Positions 1 through 8,153 of a stretch of DNA of 64,000 bases are shown piece by piece. Both the position numbers and the translations under genes were made by a program. The stretch is from Paenibacillus barcinonensis. GTDB taxonomy: Bacteria; Bacillota; Bacilli; Paenibacillales; Paenibacillaceae. Under the pieces are notes generated by a model. The model saw nothing but the letters and a program-made list of their open reading frames with translations, was not told the origin of the DNA and did not search any database. Numbering within the stretch: the first letter of the stretch is position 1; each line of letters begins with the position of its first letter. The DNA lies in NCBI RefSeq assembly GCF_003217495.1, contig NZ_QJSW01000017.1, positions 47,892 through 111,891 of the forward strand. The letters are read 5' to 3'.

Positions 1-3000
1 CGAGAATGTTAGGTGAGCCCTCGCTCAATTTGTTCACAACCGTTACTGGAATGTTGGCTGCTTGAAGCGCCGCTGCCGTTCCGCCAGTTGCCATGATTTT
101 GTAGCCGAGTCTGTAGAAACCTTCCAGCAAAGGTACAGCTTCGTCCTTGTCTTTGTCTGCTACAGTCACAACGATGGCACCCGTAGCCGGAATTTTCATT
201 CCCGCCCCGATCAGACCTTTGAATAACGCCTTGGCGTAGTTCGGGTCACGTCCCATAACCTCACCAGTCGATTTCATCTCAGGTCCGAGGGTTGGCTCAA
301 CACGGCGCAGCTTCGCGAAGGAGAACACAGGAACTTTGACCGATACATGATCTGTTTCAGGCCACAGTCCATCGACATAACCAAGTTCCTTCAGTTTTAC
401 ACCGAGGATCGCTTGTGTTGCCAGGTTCGCCATCGGAATATTGGTTACTTTGCTCAGGAAAGGCACAGTCCGGGAAGAACGCGGGTTCACCTCGATCACG
501 TACACCTGACCCTCATGGATAACAAACTGGATGTTCACCAGTCCGACCGTTTTGAGTTCCTTCGCAATTTTGATGGTGATCTCTACAATTTTCTCTTTCA
601 GATCAGCCGACAAATGCTGCGGCGGATATACTGCGATGGAGTCGCCTGAGTGTACACCTGCGCGTTCGATATGCTCCATAATGCCTGGCACCAGTACAGT
701 CTCACCGTCACAAATTGCGTCTACCTCAACCTCTTTACCCAGCATGTAACGGTCGATCAGAACCGGATGCTCCGGATTGATTTTTACCGCCTGCTCCATG
801 TAGGTCAAGAGCTCTGCATCGGAGTATACAATCTCCATTGCACGGCCGCCCAAGACGTACGAAGGACGAACAAGCACAGGGTATCCGAGTGATTGAGCTG
901 TTTCCACCGCATCGTCTACGGAAATTACCGTTTTGCCTTTTGGCTGTGCAATCTCCAGACGGGAGAGCAGACGCTCAAACTTTTTGCGGTCTTCTGCTTC
1001 ATCAATGCTTTCCAGGTCTGTTCCGAGAATCGTCACGCCTGCGTTGCGCAGTGGTGCCGCCAGGTTGATCGCCGTTTGACCACCAAACTGCACGATAACC
1101 CCTACCGGCTGCTCTTGCTCGATAACGTTCATGACATCCTCGAAGAACAGTGGTTCGAAGTACAGACGGTCAGAAGTGTTAAAGTCTGTCGATACCGTCT
1201 CCGGGTTGTTGTTGATAATAACTGCCTCATATCCGGCTTTCTGCAAAGCCCATACCGCATGTACTGTGGAGTAGTCAAACTCGATCCCTTGACCGATGCG
1301 GATTGGACCCGAGCCAAGCACAACAACCTTTTTCTTGTCGGAAGGCAGAACTTCGTTTTCTGTCTCATATGTCGAGTAGTAATAAGGCGTTGTTGCTTCG
1401 AACTCGGCCGCACATGTATCTACCATTTTGTATACTGGACGAAGATTCTCCTCTTCGCGGCGTGCTCTGACTTCTGCCTCTGTTGTCAGCGTACCACCAG
1501 GCTGCCCTTCGGCGCGCAATTCTGCGATGGCACGATCTGTGAAGCCAAGGCGTTTTGCCTGATACAATGTTTCGGAAGTCAGCTCCGATTCTGCGCGAAC
1601 GCGATCCTCGAATTGAATCAAACCTTCGATTTTGTCCAGGAACCACCAGTCAATCTTCGTCAGATCCTGTAGCTGCTGCAATGTATAACCTCTGCGGAAG
1701 GCCTCTGCAATCAGGAACATGCGCTCATCGTCTGCTTTCACAAGTCTTTCATTTAACGTTTCTTCATCCAGCATTTCTGCACCTTTGAGGTAGAGACGGT
1801 GTACACCGATCTCCAGGGAGCGAACCGCTTTGTGAATGGACTCTTCAAACGTACGTCCGATCGCCATAACTTCGCCTGTCGCTTTCATCTGAGTACCCAG
1901 CTTGCGGTTCGCCGATGTAAACTTGTCGAACGGCCAGCGCGGAATTTTACTTACGATGTAATCCAGCGTTGGCTCAAAGCAAGCATACGTTTGACCTGTG
2001 ACCGGGTTAACGATCTCATCCAGGGTGTATCCCATCGCAATTTTGGCAGCCATCTTGGCAATCGGATATCCTGTTGCTTTGGAAGCCAAAGCGGAGGAAC
2101 GGCTTACCCGCGGATTAACCTCGATTACATAATACTGGAAGCTGTGCGGATCAAGTGCAAACTGCACGTTACATCCACCCTCGATGTTCAGGGCACGAAT
2201 GATTTTCAGGGATGCAGAGCGCAGCATTTGATATTCACGGTCCGATAATGTTTGGCTTGGTGCCACCACGATGCTGTCCCCTGTATGAACGCCTACCGGG
2301 TCAAAGTTCTCCATGTTGCAGACCACGATACAGTTGTCGTTTTTGTCCCGCATAACCTCATACTCGACTTCTTTCATACCCGCGATGCTCTTCTCGACGA
2401 GACATTGACCGATTGGACTGTAACGAATTCCGGCTGCTACGGTTTCACGAAGCTCTTCTTCGTTCGCACAAATACCGCCGCCTGTTCCTCCAAGGGTGTA
2501 GGCTGGACGAACGATGATTGGATAACCGATCTCGCCTGCAAACTGCAGGGACTCCTCCAGAGTTGTTACGATAACACTTTCGGGTACCGGCTGTTCCAGT
2601 TCACGCATCAGATCACGGAACAAATCACGGTCTTCCGCTTTTTCGATGGAAGTGAGCTGGGTTCCGAGCAATTTCACATTTTCACGTTCAAGTACGCCTG
2701 CACGCGCGAGCTCTACCGCCATGTTCAGACCCGTTTGACCACCTAGTGTTGGCAGCAAGCCGTCTGGACGCTCCTGACGAATAATCTGAGTTACAAAATC
2801 AAGTGTAATCGGCTCGATGTAAACTTTATCTGCCATATTTGTATCTGTCATGATTGTCGCAGGGTTGCTGTTGATGAGTACAACTTCCACGCCTTCTTCT
2901 TTCAGTGCCTGACAAGCTTGTGTACCAGCATAATCGAACTCGGCCGCTTGACCGATGACGATTGGACCGGAACCAATCACCAGGATTTTTTTGAGATCTT

Positions 3001-3013
3001 TGTTAATCGGCAT
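1..3013 (-). CDS. carB: Carbamoyl-phosphate synthase large subunit (partial, 3' end beyond window)
   Basis: Large subunit of carbamoyl-phosphate synthase; it makes carbamoyl phosphate from bicarbonate, ATP and ammonia channelled from CarA, for pyrimidine and arginine synthesis. The N-terminus reads MPINKDLKKILVIGSGPIVI followed by GQAAEFDYAGTQ, the classic nucleotide-binding start of CarB, and later LPTLGGQTGLNMAVEL. About 1004 codons are present; the family is usually near 1070, so only the end of the C-terminal allosteric (MGS-like) domain is missing off the left edge. The ATG lies 1 base past the carA stop, so the two subunits are translationally coupled. It is the last visible gene of the pyr operon. 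Confidence 0.97.
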   Translation of the reverse strand, partial: MPINKDLKKILVIGSGPIVIGQAAEFDYAGTQACQALKEEGVEVVLINSNPATIMTDTNMADKVYIEPITLDFVTQIIRQERPDGLLPTLGGQTGLNMAVELARAGVLERENVKLLGTQLTSIEKAEDRDLFRDLMRELEQPVPESVIVTTLEESLQFAGEIGYPIIVRPAYTLGGTGGGICANEEELRETVAAGIRYSPIGQCLVEKSIAGMKEVEYEVMRDKNDNCIVVCNMENFDPVGVHTGDSIVVAPSQTLSDREYQMLRSASLKIIRALNIEGGCNVQFALDPHSFQYYVIEVNPRVSRSSALASKATGYPIAKMAAKIAMGYTLDEIVNPVTGQTYACFEPTLDYIVSKIPRWPFDKFTSANRKLGTQMKATGEVMAIGRTFEESIHKAVRSLEIGVHRLYLKGAEMLDEETLNERLVKADDERMFLIAEAFRRGYTLQQLQDLTKIDWWFLDKIEGLIQFEDRVRAESELTSETLYQAKRLGFTDRAIAELRAEGQPGGTLTTEAEVRARREEENLRPVYKMVDTCAAEFEATTPYYYSTYETENEVLPSDKKKVVVLGSGPIRIGQGIEFDYSTVHAVWALQKAGYEAVIINNNPETVSTDFNTSDRLYFEPLFFEDVMNVIEQEQPVGVIVQFGGQTAINLAAPLRNAGVTILGTDLESIDEAEDRKKFERLLSRLEIAQPKGKTVISVDDAVETAQSLGYPVLVRPSYVLGGRAMEIVYSDAELLTYMEQAVKINPEHPVLIDRYMLGKEVEVDAICDGETVLVPGIMEHIERAGVHSGDSIAVYPPQHLSADLKEKIVEITIKIAKELKTVGLVNIQFVIHEGQVYVIEVNPRSSRTVPFLSKVTNIPMANLATQAILGVKLKELGYVDGLWPETDHVSVKVPVFSFAKLRRVEPTLGPEMKSTGEVMGRDPNYAKALFKGLIGAGMKIPATGAIVVTVADKDKDEAVPLLEGFYRLGYKIMATGGTAAALQAANIPVTVVNKLSEGSPNIL

Positions 3014-3014
3014 G

Positions 3015-4157
3015 TTATTGCGCTCCTTTCACTGCGGCTGCCAATACGGCTTGACGCGGCTTTTGCGGGTTAGTGATCTTGTGCTGACGAATCATCTCGA
3101 TGAAACGGTCAAACAGGTAGCTGTTATCATACGGCCCTGGTGCTGCTTCCGGGTGATACTGTACGGAGAAGGCAGGGTAGGTTTTATGTTTCAGACCTTC
3201 AATGGTCTTGTCATTATTGTTGATGTGTGTCACTTCAAGATCTGTGCTCTTCACAGACTCTTCGTTTACAGTGTAGCCGTGATTCTGGGATGTGATGAAG
3301 CAGCGTCCACTCTCCAGCTCTTTAACCGGGTGGTTACCACCGCGATGTCCGAACTTGAGTTTCTCTGTGTCCGCACCTGCTGCCAAAGCGAACAACTGGT
3401 GACCAAGGCAGATGCCGAAGATCGGGTATTCGCCCAGCAATTCACTGATCATGTTCACGGCATGTGGTACATCTTTCGGGTCTCCAGGACCATTGGAGAG
3501 CTGGATGCCATCCGGGTTCAGACGGCGGATCTCGTCAGCCGTTACGTTATGCGGTACAACAACGACGTCGCAGTTCCGTTTGCTAAGTTCACGCAGGATG
3601 CCTGTTTTAGCGCCGTAGTCCACCAGAACAATACGCTCTGCTGTACCTGGGCTGTTGTACACATGCTCCGTGGAAGTCATCGGGACCTGGTTGCGCAGCT
3701 CGGCAATCGTGGTGTCGCCCATCATCTCCAGCAGTTCTTCGACAGGTTTTGATCCTGTTGTGAGAATTCCCTTCATTGTACCGTGATGACGAATCCGGCG
3801 AGTCAACATGCGTGTATCAATCTCGCTGATGCCTACGATCCCGTATTCTTTCAGCAGATTATCCACACTGTATTCTGCACGCCAGTTGCTTGGTGTTGGC
3901 TCATGTCGTCTTACGACAAAGCCGTGCACATATGGACGAATAGACTCAAAGTCATCCCGGGTAATACCGTAGTTACCAATCAGCGGATACGTCATTGTCA
4001 CGATCTGTCCGCAATATGAAGGGTCTGAAAGCACCTCTTGATAGCCTGTAATTCCCGTATTAAAAACGACCTCACCTGTCGTTTCACCTTCCGCACCAAA
4101 TGCTTTACCGGTGAACAGTGTGCCGTCTTCCAACAATAATCTTGCCTGTCCCTGCAT
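3015..4157 (-). CDS. carA: Carbamoyl-phosphate synthase small (glutaminase) subunit
   Basis: Glutamine amidotransferase subunit (380 aa) that releases ammonia from glutamine for CarB. The N-terminal half carries the CarA-specific domain (LLLEDGTLFTGKAFG, FNTGITGYQEVLSDPSY). The C-terminal half is a class I glutamine amidotransferase with the nucleophile cysteine in GICLGHQ, the SNGPGDP oxyanion segment and the HPE catalytic pair in VQYHPEAAPGP. Length is normal for the family. The start ATG is preceded by GAGGAGTGAG. It lies 392 bp downstream of pyrC, a gap holding two hairpins, and 1 base upstream of carB. In this position it belongs to the pyr operon rather than to an arginine operon (inference from context). 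Confidence 0.97.
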   Translation of the reverse strand: MQGQARLLLEDGTLFTGKAFGAEGETTGEVVFNTGITGYQEVLSDPSYCGQIVTMTYPLIGNYGITRDDFESIRPYVHGFVVRRHEPTPSNWRAEYSVDNLLKEYGIVGISEIDTRMLTRRIRHHGTMKGILTTGSKPVEELLEMMGDTTIAELRNQVPMTSTEHVYNSPGTAERIVLVDYGAKTGILRELSKRNCDVVVVPHNVTADEIRRLNPDGIQLSNGPGDPKDVPHAVNMISELLGEYPIFGICLGHQLFALAAGADTEKLKFGHRGGNHPVKELESGRCFITSQNHGYTVNEESVKSTDLEVTHINNNDKTIEGLKHKTYPAFSVQYHPEAAPGPYDNSYLFDRFIEMIRQHKITNPQKPRQAVLAAAVKGAQ

Positions 4158-4261
4158 CCCATCTCACTCCTCTGTGTTTATCAAAGTTGAATACTTGGAG
4201 TTGAACATAAGCGATGTTACGTAGGTTGAAGCTTCGTGGTCAGAAAACCCTGCGATCGCTG

Positions 4262-4313
4262 TTATCCCCGGATTACTTGATTCCATTTTTCAAATGGGGT
4301 AATCCGGTGATAA
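4262..4313. repeat. Compound 52-bp palindrome in pyrC-carA spacer
   Basis: Nested inverted repeat: outer arms TTATC (4262-4266) and GATAA (4309-4313), a middle stem CCGGATTAC (4268-4276) with GTAATCCGG (4299-4307), and an inner stem CCATTT (4283-4288) with AAATGG (4292-4297) around a 3-nt loop. All arms are seen directly. It could be an mRNA stability element or one copy of a dispersed intergenic repeat (inference). There is no T-run. Confidence 0.8.
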
Positions 4314-4418
4314 AGGCGAACGCTTCGCTTCTTCGGGTTCTTTCTGCCCACTCCGCAGTTACGTTCGAGTCTATGTTCAAAAACAGGATTCAACTTTTCC
4401 TTTGTTGCGTATATTATG

Positions 4419-4443
4419 ACTCAAGGCTTGACTTGCCTTGAGT
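4419..4443. repeat. Perfect 9-bp inverted repeat in pyrC-carA spacer
   Basis: ACTCAAGGC (4419-4427), a 7-nt loop, then GCCTTGAGT (4435-4443), a perfect match. It sits 106 bp after the pyrC stop. No poly-U tract follows on either strand, so it is more likely an operator, a processing site or an mRNA-end hairpin than an intrinsic terminator. Confidence 0.7.
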
Positions 4444-4549
4444 TTGTTCATAAAAGTTATTACCGGTCAAGCATTAATTCGTTAAAAAATATATGTTATA
4501 AGTGCCATTGTATCCTTTTAACGATGTATTACATCAGCATAGTGCTGTT

Positions 4550-5854
4550 TTATTGCTGTAACGTGTTATTCCATACACTTTTGCCATTCACCCATGTTTG
4601 TACCGGCCAGCCTTTCAGCTTCCAGCCTGTGAATGGTGTGTTTCTGCCCTTGGTTGCAAAGGTTGCCGGGTCAACTGCCTTCTCTTCACCAAGATCAATC
4701 ATGGTCAGATCGGCAGGTGCTCCTGCTTCCAGCTTGCCTGTATCCAGTCTGAATACACGAGCAGGATCAGCCGTCATGCGTTTCACCAGGAAATCCAGTG
4801 TCCACAATCCCGTTTCAACAAATTTGGTGTAGAGGAGCGGAAAGGCCGTTTCGAATCCGACGATTCCGAATGGAGCCAGCTCCATTCCTTTTGCCTTCTC
4901 TTCTTCACTGTGCGGTGCATGGTCGGTCACAATCATATCAAGCGTTCCGTCCAGCAAACCTTCGATACAAGCCTGCACATCACGTGGCGAGCGCAGTGGC
5001 GGGTTCATTTTCCAATTCGCATCCATACCAGGGATATCTTCATCCGACAGCACCAGATGATGCGGGCAAACCTCAGCGGTCACTTTAATGCCGATGGATT
5101 TTGCCAGACGGATCAGACGAACCGATTGTTCTGTGCTTACATGGCATACATGATAGTGTACGCCGGTTGCTTCAGCCAGCAAAATGTCGCGGCCTACGTG
5201 AATGGCCTCGGATTCATTAGGGATCCCCTTGATACCGTGACGCTTGGAGAATTCACCTTCAGTCACATACCCACCAACAACCAGTGAATCATCCTCACAG
5301 TGTGCGATTACAGGCATATCCATGCTGGCTGCAAGACTCATTGCGTCCTTCATCATTTGTGCATTCTGTACGCCTACACCGTCATCCGTAAAGCCGATTG
5401 CTCCTGCTGCCTTCAAAGCTGCAAAGTCGGTCAGTTCGCGGCCAAGTTCGTTCTTAGTTATTGCCGCATAAGGCAACACTTTAACCAGATCCGCTTCCTT
5501 CGCTTTGTTCAGCACCAGTTCTACAACCTCCGGTGTATCCGTTACAGGTCTTGTGTTTGGCATGCAGGCAATGGTTGTAAAACCGCCCTGTGCTGCGGAG
5601 CGCGCACCCGTTTCAATCGTTTCTTTATGTTCGAATCCAGGTTCCCGCAGATGCACATGCATATCAATCAATCCAGGAATGACCAGTTTCCCTGATGCAT
5701 CTGTCACATTTTGCGCTGACTTCTCGGCATTCCGCACGATTTCATCTTCCGGGTCAGCGATCGTTTTAATTTTACCTTCTTCTATAAGAATGGTTTTCCG
5801 TTCAAGTTCCCCTTCTTGATTCAAGACATTTGCGTTCTTAATCACCTGTACCAT
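4550..5854 (-). CDS. pyrC: Dihydroorotase (type I)
   Basis: Zinc amidohydrolase of 434 aa that cyclises N-carbamoyl-L-aspartate to dihydroorotate, the third step of pyrimidine synthesis. The metal-binding HxH motif is in GLIDMHVHLREPGF; further ligands are in AHCEDD and HVS, and the catalytic Asp is in VTDHAPHS. Length and motif order fit the type I enzymes of Gram-positive bacteria. The ATG is preceded by GCGGAGGTCAATT, a good ribosome binding site. It follows pyrB after a 126-bp spacer that contains a GC-rich hairpin and is followed by the long carA spacer. Confidence 0.96.
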   Translation of the reverse strand: MVQVIKNANVLNQEGELERKTILIEEGKIKTIADPEDEIVRNAEKSAQNVTDASGKLVIPGLIDMHVHLREPGFEHKETIETGARSAAQGGFTTIACMPNTRPVTDTPEVVELVLNKAKEADLVKVLPYAAITKNELGRELTDFAALKAAGAIGFTDDGVGVQNAQMMKDAMSLAASMDMPVIAHCEDDSLVVGGYVTEGEFSKRHGIKGIPNESEAIHVGRDILLAEATGVHYHVCHVSTEQSVRLIRLAKSIGIKVTAEVCPHHLVLSDEDIPGMDANWKMNPPLRSPRDVQACIEGLLDGTLDMIVTDHAPHSEEEKAKGMELAPFGIVGFETAFPLLYTKFVETGLWTLDFLVKRMTADPARVFRLDTGKLEAGAPADLTMIDLGEEKAVDPATFATKGRNTPFTGWKLKGWPVQTWVNGKSVWNNTLQQ

Positions 5855-5878
5855 AATTGACCTCCGCTTCGGTTCTGT

Positions 5879-5900
5879 CCCGCAGATTGCAGTCTGCGGG
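5879..5900. repeat. GC-rich hairpin between pyrB and pyrC
   Basis: CCCGCAGA (5879-5886) and TCTGCGGG (5893-5900) form an 8-bp perfect stem with a 6-nt loop. No T-run follows on the minus strand and no PyrR consensus is present. It is therefore probably an intercistronic mRNA hairpin rather than a second attenuator. Confidence 0.6.
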
Positions 5901-5980
5901 ATGAATGGTTTATCGTCTACTCTGTTTATTGTTCTGCAAGAACATTGTCTCGCCAGCCTATGATTTTATCTCAAACCCTG

Positions 5981-6895
5981 TTACAGCTTCATCGCACGTT
6001 CCATAACCGCCATGCGAATCGGAACTCCGTTAGCCATCTGCGGGAAGATTCGTGAAGCTTCACTCTCCACAACCGCATCATCTACCTCGACGTTACGGTT
6101 TACAGGAGCAGGGTGCATAATAATCGTGCTTGGCTTCAGGCGTGATGCCCGTTCTTCCGTCAATCCGTAGTGTTCACGATAATCCTCGGCTGAAGTGATC
6201 AGTCCATGTTGATGACGTTCAAGTTGAACCCGGAGCATCATGACTACATCAGCGTCCAGTGCTTCCTCAAGACCTACATAAGGTGCGTGTTGCGCCAGTT
6301 CAGGAGCTTGCATCGTTGGTGGCGCACAGAAGCGCACATCTGCCCCGAATTTTTGCAATGCCCACAGATTGGAGCGCGCGACCCGGCTGTGCAAAATATC
6401 TCCGATGATCGAGACTCGCAAGCCCTTCAGTTCACCGAAGGTCTTCCGCATCGTATAGAGATCAAGCAATGCCTGCGTAGGATGCTCATTGTTGCCATCC
6501 CCGGCATTGACTAACGGCACACTCACCTTCTGTGCCAGCTGCTGCAGGACACCAGCCGGTTTCAAGCGAATGACTCCTGCATCAATCCCCATAGATTCCA
6601 GTGTGCGAACGGTATCGTAGATCGACTCTCCCTTTTCTACACTGGATGCAGCTGCCGTGAAGTTCAGCACTTGAGCTCCCAAACGTTTCTCTGCCATTTC
6701 GAAGGAGAAACGGGTGCGGGTGCTGTTCTCGAAAAACATGTTGGCTACGAAGCGGGATTCCAGAATCGGAACCAGTTTCTCCTTTTGCGCTTCCCAGTGG
6801 GCTGCACGGTTCAGAATGGATTCGATCTCGTCGCGGCTAATGTCCTTCAATCCAAGCAAGCTTCGGTCCTTCAACGCTGTCTGTGTAATCATCAT
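5981..6895 (-). CDS. pyrB: Aspartate carbamoyltransferase catalytic subunit
   Basis: Transfers the carbamoyl group to L-aspartate, the first committed pyrimidine step. The 304-aa protein shows the carbamoyl-phosphate loop FFENSTRTRFSFE, the GDGNNEHPTQALLD motif, MMLRVQLER and HPAPVNRNVE, all hallmarks of the ATCase family. No regulatory pyrI gene is nearby, as usual in Bacillales. Its ATG overlaps the pyrR stop by four bases (ATGA), and GGGGGGAGCAGGC supplies the ribosome binding site inside pyrR, so expression is coupled to pyrR. Confidence 0.97.
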   Translation of the reverse strand: MMITQTALKDRSLLGLKDISRDEIESILNRAAHWEAQKEKLVPILESRFVANMFFENSTRTRFSFEMAEKRLGAQVLNFTAAASSVEKGESIYDTVRTLESMGIDAGVIRLKPAGVLQQLAQKVSVPLVNAGDGNNEHPTQALLDLYTMRKTFGELKGLRVSIIGDILHSRVARSNLWALQKFGADVRFCAPPTMQAPELAQHAPYVGLEEALDADVVMMLRVQLERHQHGLITSAEDYREHYGLTEERASRLKPSTIIMHPAPVNRNVEVDDAVVESEASRIFPQMANGVPIRMAVMERAMKL

Positions 6896-7455
6896 GCCTG
6901 CTCCCCCCGGTTCTGTATGATTTTGACTTCGTCCTGCCCATCCGTTTCCATAAGTGCAACCTCGATCTCTTCTGATTTGGACGTCGGCACATTTTTGCCG
7001 ATAAAATCAGGCCGAATCGGAAGCTCCCGGTGTCCGCGGTCTGCGAGTACAGCCAGCTGTATGTTCTGGGGTCTACCGCAGTCCATCAGCGCATCCATCG
7101 CAGCCCGAATCGTACGTCCGGTGTACAGTACGTCATCGAACAAGATCACTTTTTTGTTGTGAATGGAAAGGGAATCAGGTGTCATAATCAACAGTTCCTT
7201 GCGATTCGCCTGATTGTTATCCAGACGATCATCGCGATAAGGGGTTACATCCAATTCGCCCCATGGAACTTTGGCGCCTTCAATCTCTTCAATTTTGGCG
7301 GCGATTCGTTCAGCCAGATACACTCCGCGTGTGCGGATGCCAACCAGCACGCAATCGTCGATACCTTTGTTCTTCTCCAGTATTTCGTGGGCGATCCTTG
7401 TCAGTGCTCGGCGGATCGCCGTTTCATCCATAATGACATGTGTTTCTGTGCTCAT
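6892..7455 (-). CDS. pyrR: PyrR: pyr mRNA-binding attenuation protein / uracil phosphoribosyltransferase
   Basis: Senses UMP/UTP and binds the pyr leader RNA to promote termination; the family also has uracil phosphoribosyltransferase activity. The 187-aa protein begins MSTETHVIMDETAIRRALTR, like Bacillus PyrR, and holds the PRPP-binding motif VILFDDVLYTGRTIRAAM. The longest frame would start at 7542, but that ATG lies inside the terminator hairpin of the leader. The ATG at 7455 has CTGAGGAGG eight bases upstream and matches the family N-terminus, so it is chosen. It is the first gene of pyrR-pyrB-pyrC-carA-carB; no pyrP uracil permease lies between. Confidence 0.96.
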   Translation of the reverse strand: MSTETHVIMDETAIRRALTRIAHEILEKNKGIDDCVLVGIRTRGVYLAERIAAKIEEIEGAKVPWGELDVTPYRDDRLDNNQANRKELLIMTPDSLSIHNKKVILFDDVLYTGRTIRAAMDALMDCGRPQNIQLAVLADRGHRELPIRPDFIGKNVPTSKSEEIEVALMETDGQDEVKIIQNRGEQA

Positions 7456-7507
7456 GCGTTCAGCCTCCTCAGGATGTTCCTTCGAAACCATGGCCCCGTG
7501 ACGAGGA

Positions 7508-7545
7508 GAACAAAAAAGACTCCTTGCCGTGTTTATTGGCAAGGA
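7508..7545 (-). terminator. PyrR-controlled intrinsic terminator (attenuator) before pyrR
   Basis: On the minus strand GACTCCTTGCC pairs with GGCAAGGAGTC around a 9-nt loop, an 11-bp stem followed directly by TTTTTTG. The promoter-distal position, just before the pyrR ribosome binding site, is the classic place for the pyr attenuator. Confidence 0.93.
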
Positions 7546-7638
7546 GTCTCCAAACTTCAGACGTCGCTGAAGAACGTTTACTCTCGGGATGCATCTCTTA
7601 TCTGCCGCAGCAAATAAAACGATGTATCATTCACGTTA

Positions 7639-7661
7639 CCTTGCCAGTCTCACGGGACTGA
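7639..7661 (-). promoter_or_regulatory. PyrR-binding hairpin (anti-antiterminator) and antiterminator arm
   Basis: On the minus strand AGTCCCGTGAGACT (7659-7646) closely matches the PyrR-binding loop consensus ARUCCNGNGAGGYU, framed by CAGTC/GACTG arms. Immediately after it TGGCAAGG (7646-7639) is complementary to CCTTGCCA in the 5' arm of the downstream terminator, giving a simple antiterminator. PyrR-UMP bound to the hairpin would free the terminator. Confidence 0.85.
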
Positions 7662-7738
7662 TTTAAAGGTGCTATTCATGTCGTGCATATGAGGAACCTC
7701 ACAGAGTTCTATCTCAATATGCCCGTTTGTCTTCATGA

Positions 7739-7767
7739 ATTATGACAGAAAGACAACTCTCTGTCAA
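7739..7767 (-). promoter_or_regulatory. Sigma-A promoter of the pyr operon
   Basis: Minus strand TTGACA (7767-7762), a 17-bp spacer and CATAAT (7744-7739). This is a near-consensus sigma-A promoter about 70 bp upstream of the PyrR-binding hairpin. Transcription should begin near 7732. Confidence 0.85.
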
Positions 7768-8153
7768 CACCTCACCATCTCAGGTGCATATCCTCTACTG
7801 TATCCTTGTTAGGATCAGCATTGGGGCCGAAAAACATCCATGTCACATCACATGTCATTCGTCATTTATAATTATACAACATAACTGCATATTTATCCAT
7901 AGACAATTACAGCAGAACGGTTATCCAATTTCCCCCTTAGAATACCTGTACTAATTTAGGGGGGGCTTGAAATCTACACGCTCTAGATGAAATATTATGA
8001 ATCAGCCCATTGTTAATTGGGGAAAGTTTATTACAACACCATTTAACAAATGCTCACTTTTTCCGATATACATATAGCTTGGGAGCAGACAAAGGTAACA
8101 CATACCAGCCTCCAATGTTTAACTCCCGCACGGTTATAAGAAGGAGGACTTCC
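7768..8153. other. Divergent spacer between pyr promoter and yhgE
   Basis: No gene is supported here. The plus strand carries an AAGGAGGAC ribosome binding site for yhgE just before 8154. Several weak promoter-like pairs exist (for example TTGTTA with TACAAC at 16 bp near 8010-8036), but none is convincing. The upstream in-frame ATG at 8010 has no ribosome binding site. Confidence 0.5.

Larger units (their letters stand above)
4158..4549. other. Gene-free pyrC-carA spacer with two inverted repeats
   Basis: This 392-bp gap inside an otherwise tight operon has no credible reading frame with a ribosome binding site. It holds two strong inverted repeats, listed separately (4262-4313 and 4419-4443). 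Neither is followed by a T-run on the minus strand, so they are not ordinary terminators. I found no convincing sigma-A promoter for carA here, although the minus strand has AT-rich CATAAT-like segments close to the second repeat. Confidence 0.7.

Noticed and set aside
893..1672. 259-codon plus-strand frame antisense to carB
   Set aside because: Mirror frame of carB; no supporting signals.
5879..5900. Hairpin between pyrB and pyrC as a second PyrR attenuator
   Set aside because: No T-run and no PyrR loop consensus; it is kept only as an intercistronic hairpin.
7456..7542. N-terminal extension of pyrR to the ATG at 7542
   Set aside because: That ATG lies in the attenuator hairpin; the internal ATG at 7455 has a strong Shine-Dalgarno and the family N-terminus.
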